Source: an uncultured Pelagibacteraceae bacterium
GTDB lineage: Bacteria > Pseudomonadota > Alphaproteobacteria > Pelagibacterales > Pelagibacteraceae
DNA: 64,000 bases
Reading direction: 5' to 3'
Assembly: GCA_902596045.1 (NCBI GenBank)
Contig: CACJSJ010000003.1
Location: 1-64,000, forward strand
The notes beneath the pieces were generated by a model that saw only the letters and a list, made by a program, of their open reading frames with translations, did not search any database and was not told the DNA's origin. This document shows, piece by piece, positions 52,228 through 60,721 of the stretch (its first letter is position 1; each line of letters opens with the position of its first letter). Both the position numbers and the translations under genes were made by a program.

Positions 52228-53082
52228 ATGGCTTTACCAAAACATACAGAATTACATTACAGAATTTGGCACTATTTTTATTTATTTATCTGTGGATCAG
52301 TTTTCTTTTTTTTAATTGCACCTTTGTTTGTAATTTTTCCATTATCTTTTAATGCAGAAGAATTTTTAAGTTTTTCTGATGGTATGAAAAGTTTGGATCC
52401 AGATGCTTTCTCATTAAGATGGTACAAGGATATGGTTTATGGAACAAAAAACCCATGGGGCTTAGCTGCTAAAAATAGTTTTATAATTGCAATCTTTGCA
52501 ACAATTGGTTCAGTTTTACTCGGTACTGTTGCAGCATTAGGTTTAAGTAGTAGGCATATGCCATACAAAGGAATTATCATGGCAGTATTAATCTCTCCTA
52601 TGATTGTTCCTTTAATCATTTCAGGTGTAGCAATATTCTTTTTTATGGCTAAAGCTGGTTTAGCTGCCACTCATACTGGAATTGTTTTAGCGCACATAAT
52701 TTTAGGAACACCATTTGTTGTTATCACCGTGACAGCTACTTTGTCTGGTTTTGATCACAGTGTAACAAGAGCTGCAGCAAGTCTTGGAAGCAATCCTGTA
52801 AATACTTTTATGAAAATTACTTTACCATTAATATTGCCTGGTGTGATCTCAGGTGGATTATTTGCATTTGTAACATCATTTGATGAAGTAGTTGTTGTTT
52901 TATTTTTAGCTGGTCTTGAAAATACTACTATCCCAATTCAAATGTGGACAGGTTTAAGAGAACAGTTAAGTCCAACTATTCTTGCAGTTGCAACTTGTCT
53001 AATTATTTTGTCTACACTAATATTAGTTACCGCTGAACTCTTAAGAAGAAGATCTGAGAGACTCAGAGGAATAAACAGATAA
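52228..53082 (+). CDS. potC: ABC transporter permease, PotC-like
   Basis: Second inner-membrane half of the importer. Seen: six hydrophobic segments, NSFIIAIFATIGSVLLGTVAALGL and the coupling loop RAAASLGSNPVNTFMKITLPLILPG near residue 185. 284 aa, as in PotC. It starts 5 nt after the first permease. With the ATPase, receptor and first permease this completes an importer (order ATPase, receptor, permease, permease). Confidence 0.92.
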   Translation: MALPKHTELHYRIWHYFYLFICGSVFFFLIAPLFVIFPLSFNAEEFLSFSDGMKSLDPDAFSLRWYKDMVYGTKNPWGLAAKNSFIIAIFATIGSVLLGTVAALGLSSRHMPYKGIIMAVLISPMIVPLIISGVAIFFFMAKAGLAATHTGIVLAHIILGTPFVVITVTATLSGFDHSVTRAAASLGSNPVNTFMKITLPLILPGVISGGLFAFVTSFDEVVVVLFLAGLENTTIPIQMWTGLREQLSPTILAVATCLIILSTLILVTAELLRRRSERLRGINR

Positions 53083-53094
53083 TATAATCATTTA

Positions 53095-55317
53095 ATGAAA
53101 ATTAAGAATGTAGTGGTGATTGGCTCTGGAACAATGGGAAGTGGTATTGCTGCTCATTTATGTAACGCAAATGTGCCTGTAACTTTACTTGATTTAAAAA
53201 CAGAGATTAGTGAGAGGGCTAGAGAAAAAATTCATAAATCAAGACCACCATTATTAATTGATAAATCAAAAATTAGTAACATTAAAGTTGGAAATATTTC
53301 TGATGACTTTGATGTAGTTAAAGAGGCTGATTGGATTGTTGAGGCGGTAGTAGAAAGAATTGATATTAAACATCAAATTTATGAAAAGATATTTAAAGCA
53401 AGAAAAAACGGTGCAATAGTCTCATCAAACACATCTTCTATTCCAATTAAAGTTTTATCTCAACACTTAACAGACACTGAAAAAAAAGATTTCTGTATCA
53501 CGCACTTTTTTAATCCTGTTAGATATATGGGCCTGTTAGAAATTGTTAAAAATGAAAATAATGATCTTAATAAGATTAATCAGTTAAAAGAATTTTGTGA
53601 AATTGAATTAGGTAAAGGAGCAATAGTTTGTAATGATACACCGGGTTTTTTAGGAAATAGAGTTGGAGTTTATGCTATGCAAATAGCAATGACGGAAGCT
53701 TTTAAAATGAAACTTTCAGTCGAAGAAGCAGATGCAATTTTTGGAAGACCAATGGGCATTCCAAAAACAGGAGTATTTGGATTATATGACCTAATCGGTA
53801 TAGATTTAATGGCCGATGTACTGAAAAGTTTTATTAAAGAGCTACCAGAGACAGATGAATTTCATGAAGTCGCAAAAGAAATTCCATTAGTAAAAAAATT
53901 AATTGAGACAGGTTACACTGGAAGAAAAGGTAAAGGTGGATTCTATCGAATAAATAAAACTGGAACTAATAAAGTCATGGAAGCTATTAACCTTGAGTCT
54001 GGAGATTATACACCTGCTAAAAAGATAGATGTTAAGTCAGATAAAGTAGATCTTAAGGGATTAATTAATCGAAAAGATAAATATGGTGAATATGCTTGGT
54101 CAGTTTTATCTAAAATAATCAAATATGCCTCCTCATTAGTTCCAGGAATCACAAAGGAATTTAATGACATCGATGAAGCAATGAGACTTGGTTTTAACTG
54201 GGCAAAAGGTCCATTTGAAATGCTCGAAGAAATAGGTGTTAAAAACTTTTTTGATAAAGTTGATGAATTTAAAGGAAATAGTTTTTTAGAAAATTTATCA
54301 AAAAATAAAAATGAAGATTTTTATGGAGAGAGACAAAAATATACTAATATAGAAACCTTAGGTAAGGTTAAAAAAACAGCTTCAAGTTTAGATGGAAATG
54401 ACTCTGCAAAAATTTATAGATTTAATGATTATAATATCGTTGAATTTACTACTAAAGCTAATGCTTTAGATTATGACTCAATGGATGCTTTAAAAAAAGC
54501 AACTGACAAACCTTTAATAATAATAAATGAGAGTATGCAGTTTTCTGCAGGAGTAAACTTAACTTACACGATGCAATTTGCAGACAAAAAAGATTTTAAA
54601 TCAATTAGAAAATTTATTAAATATTTTCAAGAAACATGTAAACATTTAAAATATTCAAAATATCCAGTTGTCTCAGCTCCATCAGGGTTAACGTTAGGTG
54701 GTGGATTCGAAGTAATGGTACAAAGTAATTTTGTTGCATCTCATACAAACATAGTTGTTGGATTAGTTGAAACTATTGTTGGCTTAATTCCAGCAGGAGG
54801 TGGATGTAAAGAAATGTTAGCAAGATGGCTTGATACTGACGAGGCAAAAAAAGATCCTCATTATGCACCTCTGAAAGTTTTTGATATTATTGGATATGGA
54901 AAGACAGCCACATCACCAGTTGAAGCTGAACCAATGAAATATTTAAGACCTAGTGATAAAAAAATAATGAATAGAAATAGTTTATTAGAAGTTTCAAAAA
55001 AAATTCTTTTAGATAACAAAGATTTTAAAGCACCAAATGAATTACAATTCAAACTTCCTGGAAAAGCAGTTAGAGGTGAAATGGATAAAATTTTGGATAA
55101 ACTTTATAATGATAAGGTAATTTTAGAGCATGGAGTTATAGTTGCAAAAGAATTAGCGCACGTATTAAGTGGTGGTGATACTACGATAGATAAAACTTTA
55201 TCCGAGGATGATTTATTTCAATTAGAATTAGATGCTTTTATGAAATTAATTGAGACTAAAAAAACCCAAGAAAGAATTAAGCATACATTAGCAACTGGTA
55301 AACCTTTAGTTAATTAA
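53095..55317 (+). CDS. Bifunctional 3-hydroxyacyl-CoA dehydrogenase/enoyl-CoA hydratase (FadN-like)
   Basis: Carries out the hydration and oxidation steps of acyl-CoA breakdown. Seen: NAD site VVIGSGTMGSGIAAHLC at the N terminus, the dehydrogenase core ITHFFNPVRYMGLLEIV and NDTPGFLGNRVGVY, a second C-terminal dehydrogenase-like domain (about 330-385), then a crotonase-like domain with SAPSGLTLGGGFEVMVQS and GLVETIVGLIPAGGGCKEML. The order, dehydrogenase first and hydratase last, is that of FadN, opposite to FadB/FadJ. 740 aa. Only 12 nt after the second permease, so it is part of the transport operon. Confidence 0.88.
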   Translation: MKIKNVVVIGSGTMGSGIAAHLCNANVPVTLLDLKTEISERAREKIHKSRPPLLIDKSKISNIKVGNISDDFDVVKEADWIVEAVVERIDIKHQIYEKIFKARKNGAIVSSNTSSIPIKVLSQHLTDTEKKDFCITHFFNPVRYMGLLEIVKNENNDLNKINQLKEFCEIELGKGAIVCNDTPGFLGNRVGVYAMQIAMTEAFKMKLSVEEADAIFGRPMGIPKTGVFGLYDLIGIDLMADVLKSFIKELPETDEFHEVAKEIPLVKKLIETGYTGRKGKGGFYRINKTGTNKVMEAINLESGDYTPAKKIDVKSDKVDLKGLINRKDKYGEYAWSVLSKIIKYASSLVPGITKEFNDIDEAMRLGFNWAKGPFEMLEEIGVKNFFDKVDEFKGNSFLENLSKNKNEDFYGERQKYTNIETLGKVKKTASSLDGNDSAKIYRFNDYNIVEFTTKANALDYDSMDALKKATDKPLIIINESMQFSAGVNLTYTMQFADKKDFKSIRKFIKYFQETCKHLKYSKYPVVSAPSGLTLGGGFEVMVQSNFVASHTNIVVGLVETIVGLIPAGGGCKEMLARWLDTDEAKKDPHYAPLKVFDIIGYGKTATSPVEAEPMKYLRPSDKKIMNRNSLLEVSKKILLDNKDFKAPNELQFKLPGKAVRGEMDKILDKLYNDKVILEHGVIVAKELAHVLSGGDTTIDKTLSEDDLFQLELDAFMKLIETKKTQERIKHTLATGKPLVN

Positions 55318-55953
55318 CATTCGAAGAGTATTAATATAATCGGGCCTCAAGACATATTGAGATTTATCAAGATATTTAATTTTTTTTAAAGCTTCCAATC
55401 CATAAATTACTTTTCCAATTGGAGTATATTCAGTCTCATATAATGGTTCATCTCTCAATATTATAAAGAACTGACTATCCTCAGTATTATACTTTTGTGT
55501 TCTAGCCAGTGCTACACTTCCTTTTTTAAAATTAAATGGAACATCTACTTCAGAATTAATATTTCCTAATCCAGATTTACCTGTTCCAATTTTTCCATAA
55601 TTTAGATTTCCTTTTTTACCAAACTCTAAATCTCCAGCCTGTACAAGTGTATCTTTTATTACCCTGTGAAAAGCAACATCATCGTATGCTTTAGATTTAA
55701 TTAAAGTCTTAAATCTTTCTACAGCATTAGGAGATACATTTGGATAAAGTTCGATAATAACATTTCCACATGGAACATTTAATATGGCAATATTTTTTGG
55801 GTTATCAAAAGTGATTTTTAGAGGATTGTAATCTTTAACAAATAAACATTTATCTTTTATTAAAAGAAAAGAAGTAAGAGAAAATATACCAAGCGACAGT
55901 AAAAAAATGAATGTTATTTTTTCAGATAATGAAGCCTTAATTTTTTTAATCAT
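55306..55953 (-). CDS. Membrane-anchored cyclophilin-type peptidyl-prolyl isomerase
   Basis: Speeds cis-trans proline isomerisation in secreted proteins. Seen: one N-terminal membrane helix (about 13-31) with no clear cleavage site, then the cyclophilin core: VIIELYPNVSPNAVERFKTL, VAFHRVIKDTLVQAGDLEFG (the F-H-R of the active site), SVALARTQKYNTEDSQFFIIL and PIGKVIYGLEAL. 215 aa. It is the second gene of a leftward pair with the putative metalloprotease (3-nt gap) and overlaps the FadN-like gene by 12 nt at the 3' end. Confidence 0.9.
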   Translation of the reverse strand: MIKKIKASLSEKITFIFLLSLGIFSLTSFLLIKDKCLFVKDYNPLKITFDNPKNIAILNVPCGNVIIELYPNVSPNAVERFKTLIKSKAYDDVAFHRVIKDTLVQAGDLEFGKKGNLNYGKIGTGKSGLGNINSEVDVPFNFKKGSVALARTQKYNTEDSQFFIILRDEPLYETEYTPIGKVIYGLEALKKIKYLDKSQYVLRPDYINTLRMLIN

Positions 55954-55956
55954 AAT

Positions 55957-56691
55957 TTAAAATTTGAAATTTTTATCAATTTTCAAAATATTTTCTTTTA
56001 TGAATTCTACTTTTTTTTTAAGTATAGGATCATTGTTAATTTTTAATTCCACATTATCTTTATCTGATATAATATGAGAATAAACTTCAGCCATATCCTC
56101 AGAAGCAGTTGATTTTGAGTATTCTGTAAAAAAGCCATTAAATTCTTTGTAAACATATAATCCTGTTTTATTAGAGCAGGTAGAACATGCTGTATATTTA
56201 AAGTTATCGTCATTTAGTTTTGACCATTCTTTCTCATCAAAATAATCTTTATATCCATCGTTTATTATATGAAACACTTCATGATGTAGAACTCGTTCAA
56301 AATATTTACTATCAAATTTAATGTCTATTATTAAAGTCTTCATTTTATGGTCTGGAATTCCTGCAGTTAAAATTCCAGAAATCGATAATTTTTCACAAAG
56401 AACAATATATTTAAGATTTATTTTTTTTAAAAATACTTGATCATATTTATTCAAGTTTTTCTGAATTATTTTATATTTTTTGTCTAATCTTTTTTTTTCT
56501 GAATTGTAACAATTTATATTATTATCAATGCCAATCGTGAATGGTTGTTTGGCATATAAATATCTAAGTTTATTTGAAGTATTGATTTCATATATTTCAA
56601 GGTTAGGAATTTTTATAAGATTATAAATTGTATCTGCTTTAGCCTGAATAAAAACAAATAAAGATAATATAAGTATTTTAATTAATTTCAT
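55957..56691 (-). CDS. Putative secreted zinc metallopeptidase, family not recognised
   Basis: Signal peptide 1-19 (FVFIQAKA|D). A zinc motif H137-E138-V-F-H141 lies in VLHHEVFHIINDGY, and a glutamate-rich SEDMAEVYSHI block about 60 residues later (E198 or E202) could give the third ligand, as in gluzincins. Between them CSTC (169-172) could be structural. 244 aa. I do not recognise the family beyond the HExxH plan. Paired with a periplasmic cyclophilin, it may act in envelope protein folding or turnover. Divergent from the agmatinase gene across 53 bp. Confidence 0.6.
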   Translation of the reverse strand: MKLIKILILSLFVFIQAKADTIYNLIKIPNLEIYEINTSNKLRYLYAKQPFTIGIDNNINCYNSEKKRLDKKYKIIQKNLNKYDQVFLKKINLKYIVLCEKLSISGILTAGIPDHKMKTLIIDIKFDSKYFERVLHHEVFHIINDGYKDYFDEKEWSKLNDDNFKYTACSTCSNKTGLYVYKEFNGFFTEYSKSTASEDMAEVYSHIISDKDNVELKINNDPILKKKVEFIKENILKIDKNFKF

Positions 56692-56744
56692 AAATATACA
56701 TATAGAAGATATTCCAATTTAATAGAATGTGATACAATTTTGCT

Positions 56745-57704
56745 GTGAAAAAAAAAAGAAATAAAGATCCAATTCAACCAATAAGTGGAACTATAGTTCC
56801 AAGATTTGCAGGCCCATCTACATTTGCAAGATTACCAGAGTTAAGAGATGTTAAGAGTTGTGATGTTGCGATTGTAGGAATACCTTTTGATGCAGGAACA
56901 AGTTATAGGCCAGGCGCAAGGTTTGGGCCTCAAAGTATTAGACAAGCTTCTAGACACTTAAGAACAAATTACCATCCAAGCTATGACGTGGAGCCTTTTA
57001 AAGTTCAACAGGTTGCTGATGCAGGTGATATTACTTGTAATCCATTTAATATAGAAGAGGCTATCAAACAAATAGAAGTAGGTGCTGAAGAACTATTAAA
57101 TAAAGTAGGTGGAATTATTAGTCTTGGAGGAGACCATACAATTGCTTTCCCATTATTAAAAGCAATTAACAAAATAAATGATGGTCCAGTTGCTTTAGTA
57201 CATTTTGATGCTCATTTAGACACTTGGGATACTTATTTTGGCGCACCATATACACACGGAACCCCTTTTAGAAGAGCAAGAGAAGAAGGTTTATTTTTAG
57301 ATGATGCTTCGATGCATGTTGGTATTAGAGGCCCACTTTACAGTAGAGATGACATTAAAAATGATGAAAGTTTTGGTTTTAAGATAATTCACTGTGATGA
57401 ATTTCAAACAGAAGGTACGGATAAAATAGCAGAAAGAATTAAAAAAAGAGTAGGTGATAATCCTTTGTATTTATCAATAGATATTGATGTGTTAGATCCA
57501 GCTTTTGCTCCAGGCACAGGCACACCAGAAATTGCCGGAATGACCACAAGAGAGATGGTAAACGTTTTAAGAGGACTGTCTGGTTTAAATCTTATTTCAG
57601 CAGATGTGGTTGAGGTTTCACCTGCTTACGATCATGCTGAGGTTACTTCATTAGCCGCAGCAACAATTGTTTACGAACTTACAAATTTATTTGCAAAATC
57701 ATAA
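56745..57704 (+). CDS. speB: Agmatinase-family ureohydrolase
   Basis: Dimanganese enzyme that releases urea from a guanidino compound; agmatine to putrescine is the best-known reaction. Seen: GGDHTIAFPLL, HFDAHLDTWD, and SIDIDVLDPAFAPGTGTPE, which hold the His and Asp metal ligands of the arginase fold, and ARFGPQSIRQAS. 319 aa, agmatinase rather than arginase type. Guanidinobutyrase, guanidinopropionase or a guanidine-releasing member would look the same. Starts with GTG. The aldehyde dehydrogenase follows after 20 nt, which supports a polyamine or guanidino-acid catabolic role. Confidence 0.85.
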   Translation: MKKKRNKDPIQPISGTIVPRFAGPSTFARLPELRDVKSCDVAIVGIPFDAGTSYRPGARFGPQSIRQASRHLRTNYHPSYDVEPFKVQQVADAGDITCNPFNIEEAIKQIEVGAEELLNKVGGIISLGGDHTIAFPLLKAINKINDGPVALVHFDAHLDTWDTYFGAPYTHGTPFRRAREEGLFLDDASMHVGIRGPLYSRDDIKNDESFGFKIIHCDEFQTEGTDKIAERIKKRVGDNPLYLSIDIDVLDPAFAPGTGTPEIAGMTTREMVNVLRGLSGLNLISADVVEVSPAYDHAEVTSLAAATIVYELTNLFAKS

Positions 57705-57724
57705 AGAAAGGATAGTTATTAGAA

Positions 57725-59161
57725 ATGTTAGATAAAAAAAATTTCTATATTAATGGACAGTGGGTATCCCCTAAAAAACCTAATGACATTAAAGTAATTG
57801 ATCCTTCAACAGAGGAAGAGTGTGCGGTAATTTCTTTAGGAGGAGTTGAGGATGTTAATAATGCTGTAAGTGCAGCAACTAAAGCTTTTGAAACTTGGGC
57901 ATTTTCTACAAAAGAAGAAAGATTAAAATATCTTGAAGCTCTATATGATCTTTATAAAAAAAGATGGGCAGATATGGCGAAAGCTATATCATTAGAAATG
58001 GGAGCGCCAATAGATTTTTCAACTCAGCTACAAGCTGGAACTGGCGCTAGTCATATAAAATCGTACATTAAAGTTTTAAAGGAATATACTTTTGAAAAAA
58101 TTTTAGGAGATCATGCTCCTAATAATAATATTTTACATGAGCCAAAAGGTGTTTGCGCATTAATTACACCTTGGAATTGGCCAATGAACCAAACTTGTTT
58201 AAAAGTAATTCCAGCAATTGCTGCTGGTTGTACAATGGTTTTAAAGCCTTCAGAAATAGCACCATTATCTTCAATGATTTTAGCAGAAATGATTGATGAA
58301 ATTAAATTACCAAAAGGTGTTTTTAATTTAGTGAATGGAGATGGAGCAGTCACAGGAAATGCTTTAACTAGTCATCCAGATGTAAATATGATTTCATTTA
58401 CTGGATCAACTAGAGCAGGAGCTTTAATTTCACAAAATGCAGCTAATGATTTTAAAAGAGTAAGTTTGGAATTAGGGGGAAAAGGTGCAAATATAATTTT
58501 TAAAGATGCTGATGCAGAAGCAGTTGAAAGAGGTGCTTTAAGATGTTTCAGAAATACAGGTCAATCATGCAATGCACCTACTAGAATGTTAGTTGAAAAA
58601 TCTATTTATGACGAGACAGTTGAAAGAGTTAAAAACTTTGCTAATTCAATGAAAGTTGATGTTGCAAAAAAAGAAGGAGATCATATTGGTCCCGTAGTGT
58701 CAAAAACTCAATTTGATAAAATTCAATCTTTAATTCAAGTTGGAATTGATGAAGGTGCAAAATTAGTTGCTGGAGGAACAGGTAAACCTGATGGTTTGGA
58801 TAAAGGATATTTTGTAAAACCAACAGCATTTGCAGATGTGAATAATCAAATGCAGATTGCAAGAACTGAAATTTTTGGACCTGTATTATCAATTATACCA
58901 TTTGAGACAGAAGAAGAAGCAATAGCTATTGCAAATGATACTCCTTATGGATTGTTAAACTTTATTCAAACTCAAGATCATGAAAAAGCAAATCGTGTTG
59001 CTAGAAAATTAAGATCTGGAATGGTTGATATCAATGGTGCAGGATTAGCACCAGATGCACCTTTTGGTGGATATAAACATTCAGGTATAGGTCGTGAAGC
59101 TGGCAAATTAGGCTTAGAGGAATTCTTAGAAGTAAAAGCTGTTAGTGGTTGGAACGATTAA
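57725..59161 (+). CDS. Aldehyde dehydrogenase, partner of agmatinase gene
   Basis: NAD(P)-dependent oxidation of an aldehyde, perhaps an aminoaldehyde from polyamines. Seen: ALITPWNWPMNQTCLKVIPAIAAGC, VSLELGGKGANIIFKDAD with the general-base Glu, FRNTGQSCNAPTRM with the catalytic Cys, and APFGGYKHSGIGREAG near the end. 478 aa. ELGGKGANI is a less common form of ELGGKSP and defines a subgroup different from the aldehyde dehydrogenase at 42461. It overlaps the convergent M20 gene by 4 nt. Confidence 0.9.
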   Translation: MLDKKNFYINGQWVSPKKPNDIKVIDPSTEEECAVISLGGVEDVNNAVSAATKAFETWAFSTKEERLKYLEALYDLYKKRWADMAKAISLEMGAPIDFSTQLQAGTGASHIKSYIKVLKEYTFEKILGDHAPNNNILHEPKGVCALITPWNWPMNQTCLKVIPAIAAGCTMVLKPSEIAPLSSMILAEMIDEIKLPKGVFNLVNGDGAVTGNALTSHPDVNMISFTGSTRAGALISQNAANDFKRVSLELGGKGANIIFKDADAEAVERGALRCFRNTGQSCNAPTRMLVEKSIYDETVERVKNFANSMKVDVAKKEGDHIGPVVSKTQFDKIQSLIQVGIDEGAKLVAGGTGKPDGLDKGYFVKPTAFADVNNQMQIARTEIFGPVLSIIPFETEEEAIAIANDTPYGLLNFIQTQDHEKANRVARKLRSGMVDINGAGLAPDAPFGGYKHSGIGREAGKLGLEEFLEVKAVSGWND

Positions 59162-60357
59162 TTCGTAATAGATTTATTTTTAATTCCATCTAAGAGATGA
59201 ATGCATTTCTTAAGTTCGTCTAAAACTATAAACTCATCAATTTTGTGAGCTTGTTCAATTGATCCTGGACCACAAACAACAGTACTAATACCAATTTCTT
59301 GATACAACCCAGCTTCTGTTCCAAAGGAAACAACTTGTCTTGAATTATCACCAGTTAAACTCGAGATAAATTCGCAAGCATCTGATTTATCATCTCTATC
59401 AAATCCAATTATTTCGCCTATAATTTTTTTTTCAATCGAAGCATTTGGAAAAACTTTTTTCATTTCAGGTAATAAAACCTCATTTGCAAATTTATCTATT
59501 TCCTGATTTAAAAATACACCATCTTCTTTTACAACAGGTCTTGTTTCCCAATTAATATGACATTTATCTGCAATTACATTGTGGGCTATACCACCAAAAA
59601 TTCCACCAATTGAGAGTGTAGAGTGAGGCGGATCAAAAATAGAGTCTTTAGGTTCTCTCTCTTTAAGTTTTTCTCTTAATTCAATTAATTTATTTATATA
59701 TCTTGATGCATACTCAACAGCGCTTACACCTCTATGAGGTGCAGAGCTATGTCCTGCTAAACCTTTAAAGTAAGTTGTGTATTCGTAACATCCTTTATGA
59801 GCATCAATAATTTTCATATTAGTTGGTTCTCCAACTATACAAATACCGTCTTTAATATTTCTTCTTTTTAATTCTTCAATTAATATAGGAGCTCCTATAC
59901 ATGCCGTTTCTTCATCAAATGTAAAAGAAAAATGAATATCTCTATCCAAATTAGATTTAGAATAGATAGGGGCATAAGCTAAAGTACAAGCAATAAATCC
60001 TTTCATATCACATGAGCCTCTTCCAAATAATTTGTCTTCTCTAATTGTTGCTGTAAAAGGATCTGAACTCCAACCTTTTGAGACTGGAACAACGTCTGTG
60101 TGTCCTGATAAAATTATTGGTTTTTTATTATTTGAATTTTTAGCTTTAAGAGTTGCAAATAGATTTACTCTTTTTTTTTCATCATCATAAGTTCTAAAAG
60201 AAGTAGCACCTAATTTTTTTAATATATTATCACAGTAATCTATTAATGCAGTATTATCTTCTCCAGATATAGTTTTAAAACCAATCAAGTCTGTTAAAAT
60301 TTTAACAGAATTATCAAACAAAACATTTAAATTATTTTCTGTACTCATATTATTCAT
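59158..60357 (-). CDS. argE: Acetylornithine deacetylase-like M20 peptidase
   Basis: Dizinc hydrolase that removes an acyl group from an amino acid, probably acetylornithine in arginine synthesis. Seen: LSGHTDVVPVSKGW, FGRGSCDMKGFIACTLAY, SFTFDEETACIGAP with the catalytic Glu, GEPTNMKIIDAHKGCYEY, and GPGSIEQAHKIDEFI near the C terminus (zinc ligands His, Asp, Glu, Glu, His). 399 aa. ATG at 60348 is an alternative start. Because it stands beside polyamine and EutA/DoeA genes it could instead deacetylate a catabolic N-acetyl-diamine. Only 18 bp separate it from the divergent csaA. Confidence 0.85.
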   Translation of the reverse strand: MNNMSTENNLNVLFDNSVKILTDLIGFKTISGEDNTALIDYCDNILKKLGATSFRTYDDEKKRVNLFATLKAKNSNNKKPIILSGHTDVVPVSKGWSSDPFTATIREDKLFGRGSCDMKGFIACTLAYAPIYSKSNLDRDIHFSFTFDEETACIGAPILIEELKRRNIKDGICIVGEPTNMKIIDAHKGCYEYTTYFKGLAGHSSAPHRGVSAVEYASRYINKLIELREKLKEREPKDSIFDPPHSTLSIGGIFGGIAHNVIADKCHINWETRPVVKEDGVFLNQEIDKFANEVLLPEMKKVFPNASIEKKIIGEIIGFDRDDKSDACEFISSLTGDNSRQVVSFGTEAGLYQEIGISTVVCGPGSIEQAHKIDEFIVLDELKKCIHLLDGIKNKSITN

Positions 60358-60375
60358 GCATTATATATTAATTAT

Positions 60376-60717
60376 ATGAAAGAACAAATTACCTTTGATG
60401 ATTTTGATAAAATAGATATTAGAGTTGGGACAGTAATCTCTGTAAAAAAAAATGAAAAAGCTAGAAAGCCTTCATTGGTAGTTGAAGTTGATTTTGGTGA
60501 AGAAATAGGAATTAAACAATCATCAGCTCAAATCACTCATTATTATAATGAAGAAAACCTTAAAGGAAAACAAGTAATTGGTGTTTGTAATTTTGCTGAA
60601 AAAAATATTGCTGGAGTTGTCTCTCAAGTATTAATTTTAGGATCAATTGATAAAGATGGTAAAGTAATTTTAGTACATCCTTCGCAAAAATCTGAAAATG
60701 GTCTTCCCATAGCCTAA
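60376..60717 (+). CDS. csaA: CsaA-like tRNA-binding-domain protein
   Basis: Stand-alone OB-fold tRNA-binding domain; CsaA has been described as an export-related chaperone, and related domains occur in MetRS and PheRS. Seen: FDKIDIRVGTVISV, KPSLVVEVDFGEEIGIKQSSAQIT, LKGKQVIGVCNF and a C-terminal VLVHPSQKSENG-type end. 113 aa, one domain. It is followed after 4 nt by the LysE gene. Its promoter must lie in the 18-bp gap or inside the divergent argE coding region. Confidence 0.88.
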   Translation: MKEQITFDDFDKIDIRVGTVISVKKNEKARKPSLVVEVDFGEEIGIKQSSAQITHYYNEENLKGKQVIGVCNFAEKNIAGVVSQVLILGSIDKDGKVILVHPSQKSENGLPIA

Positions 60718-60721
60718 ATAG

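Noticed and set aside
59158..60357. DoeB (N-acetyldiaminobutyrate deacetylase) to complete an ectoine pathway
   Set aside because: DoeB is an AstE-like M14-type protein; this gene is clearly M20 with ArgE motifs.
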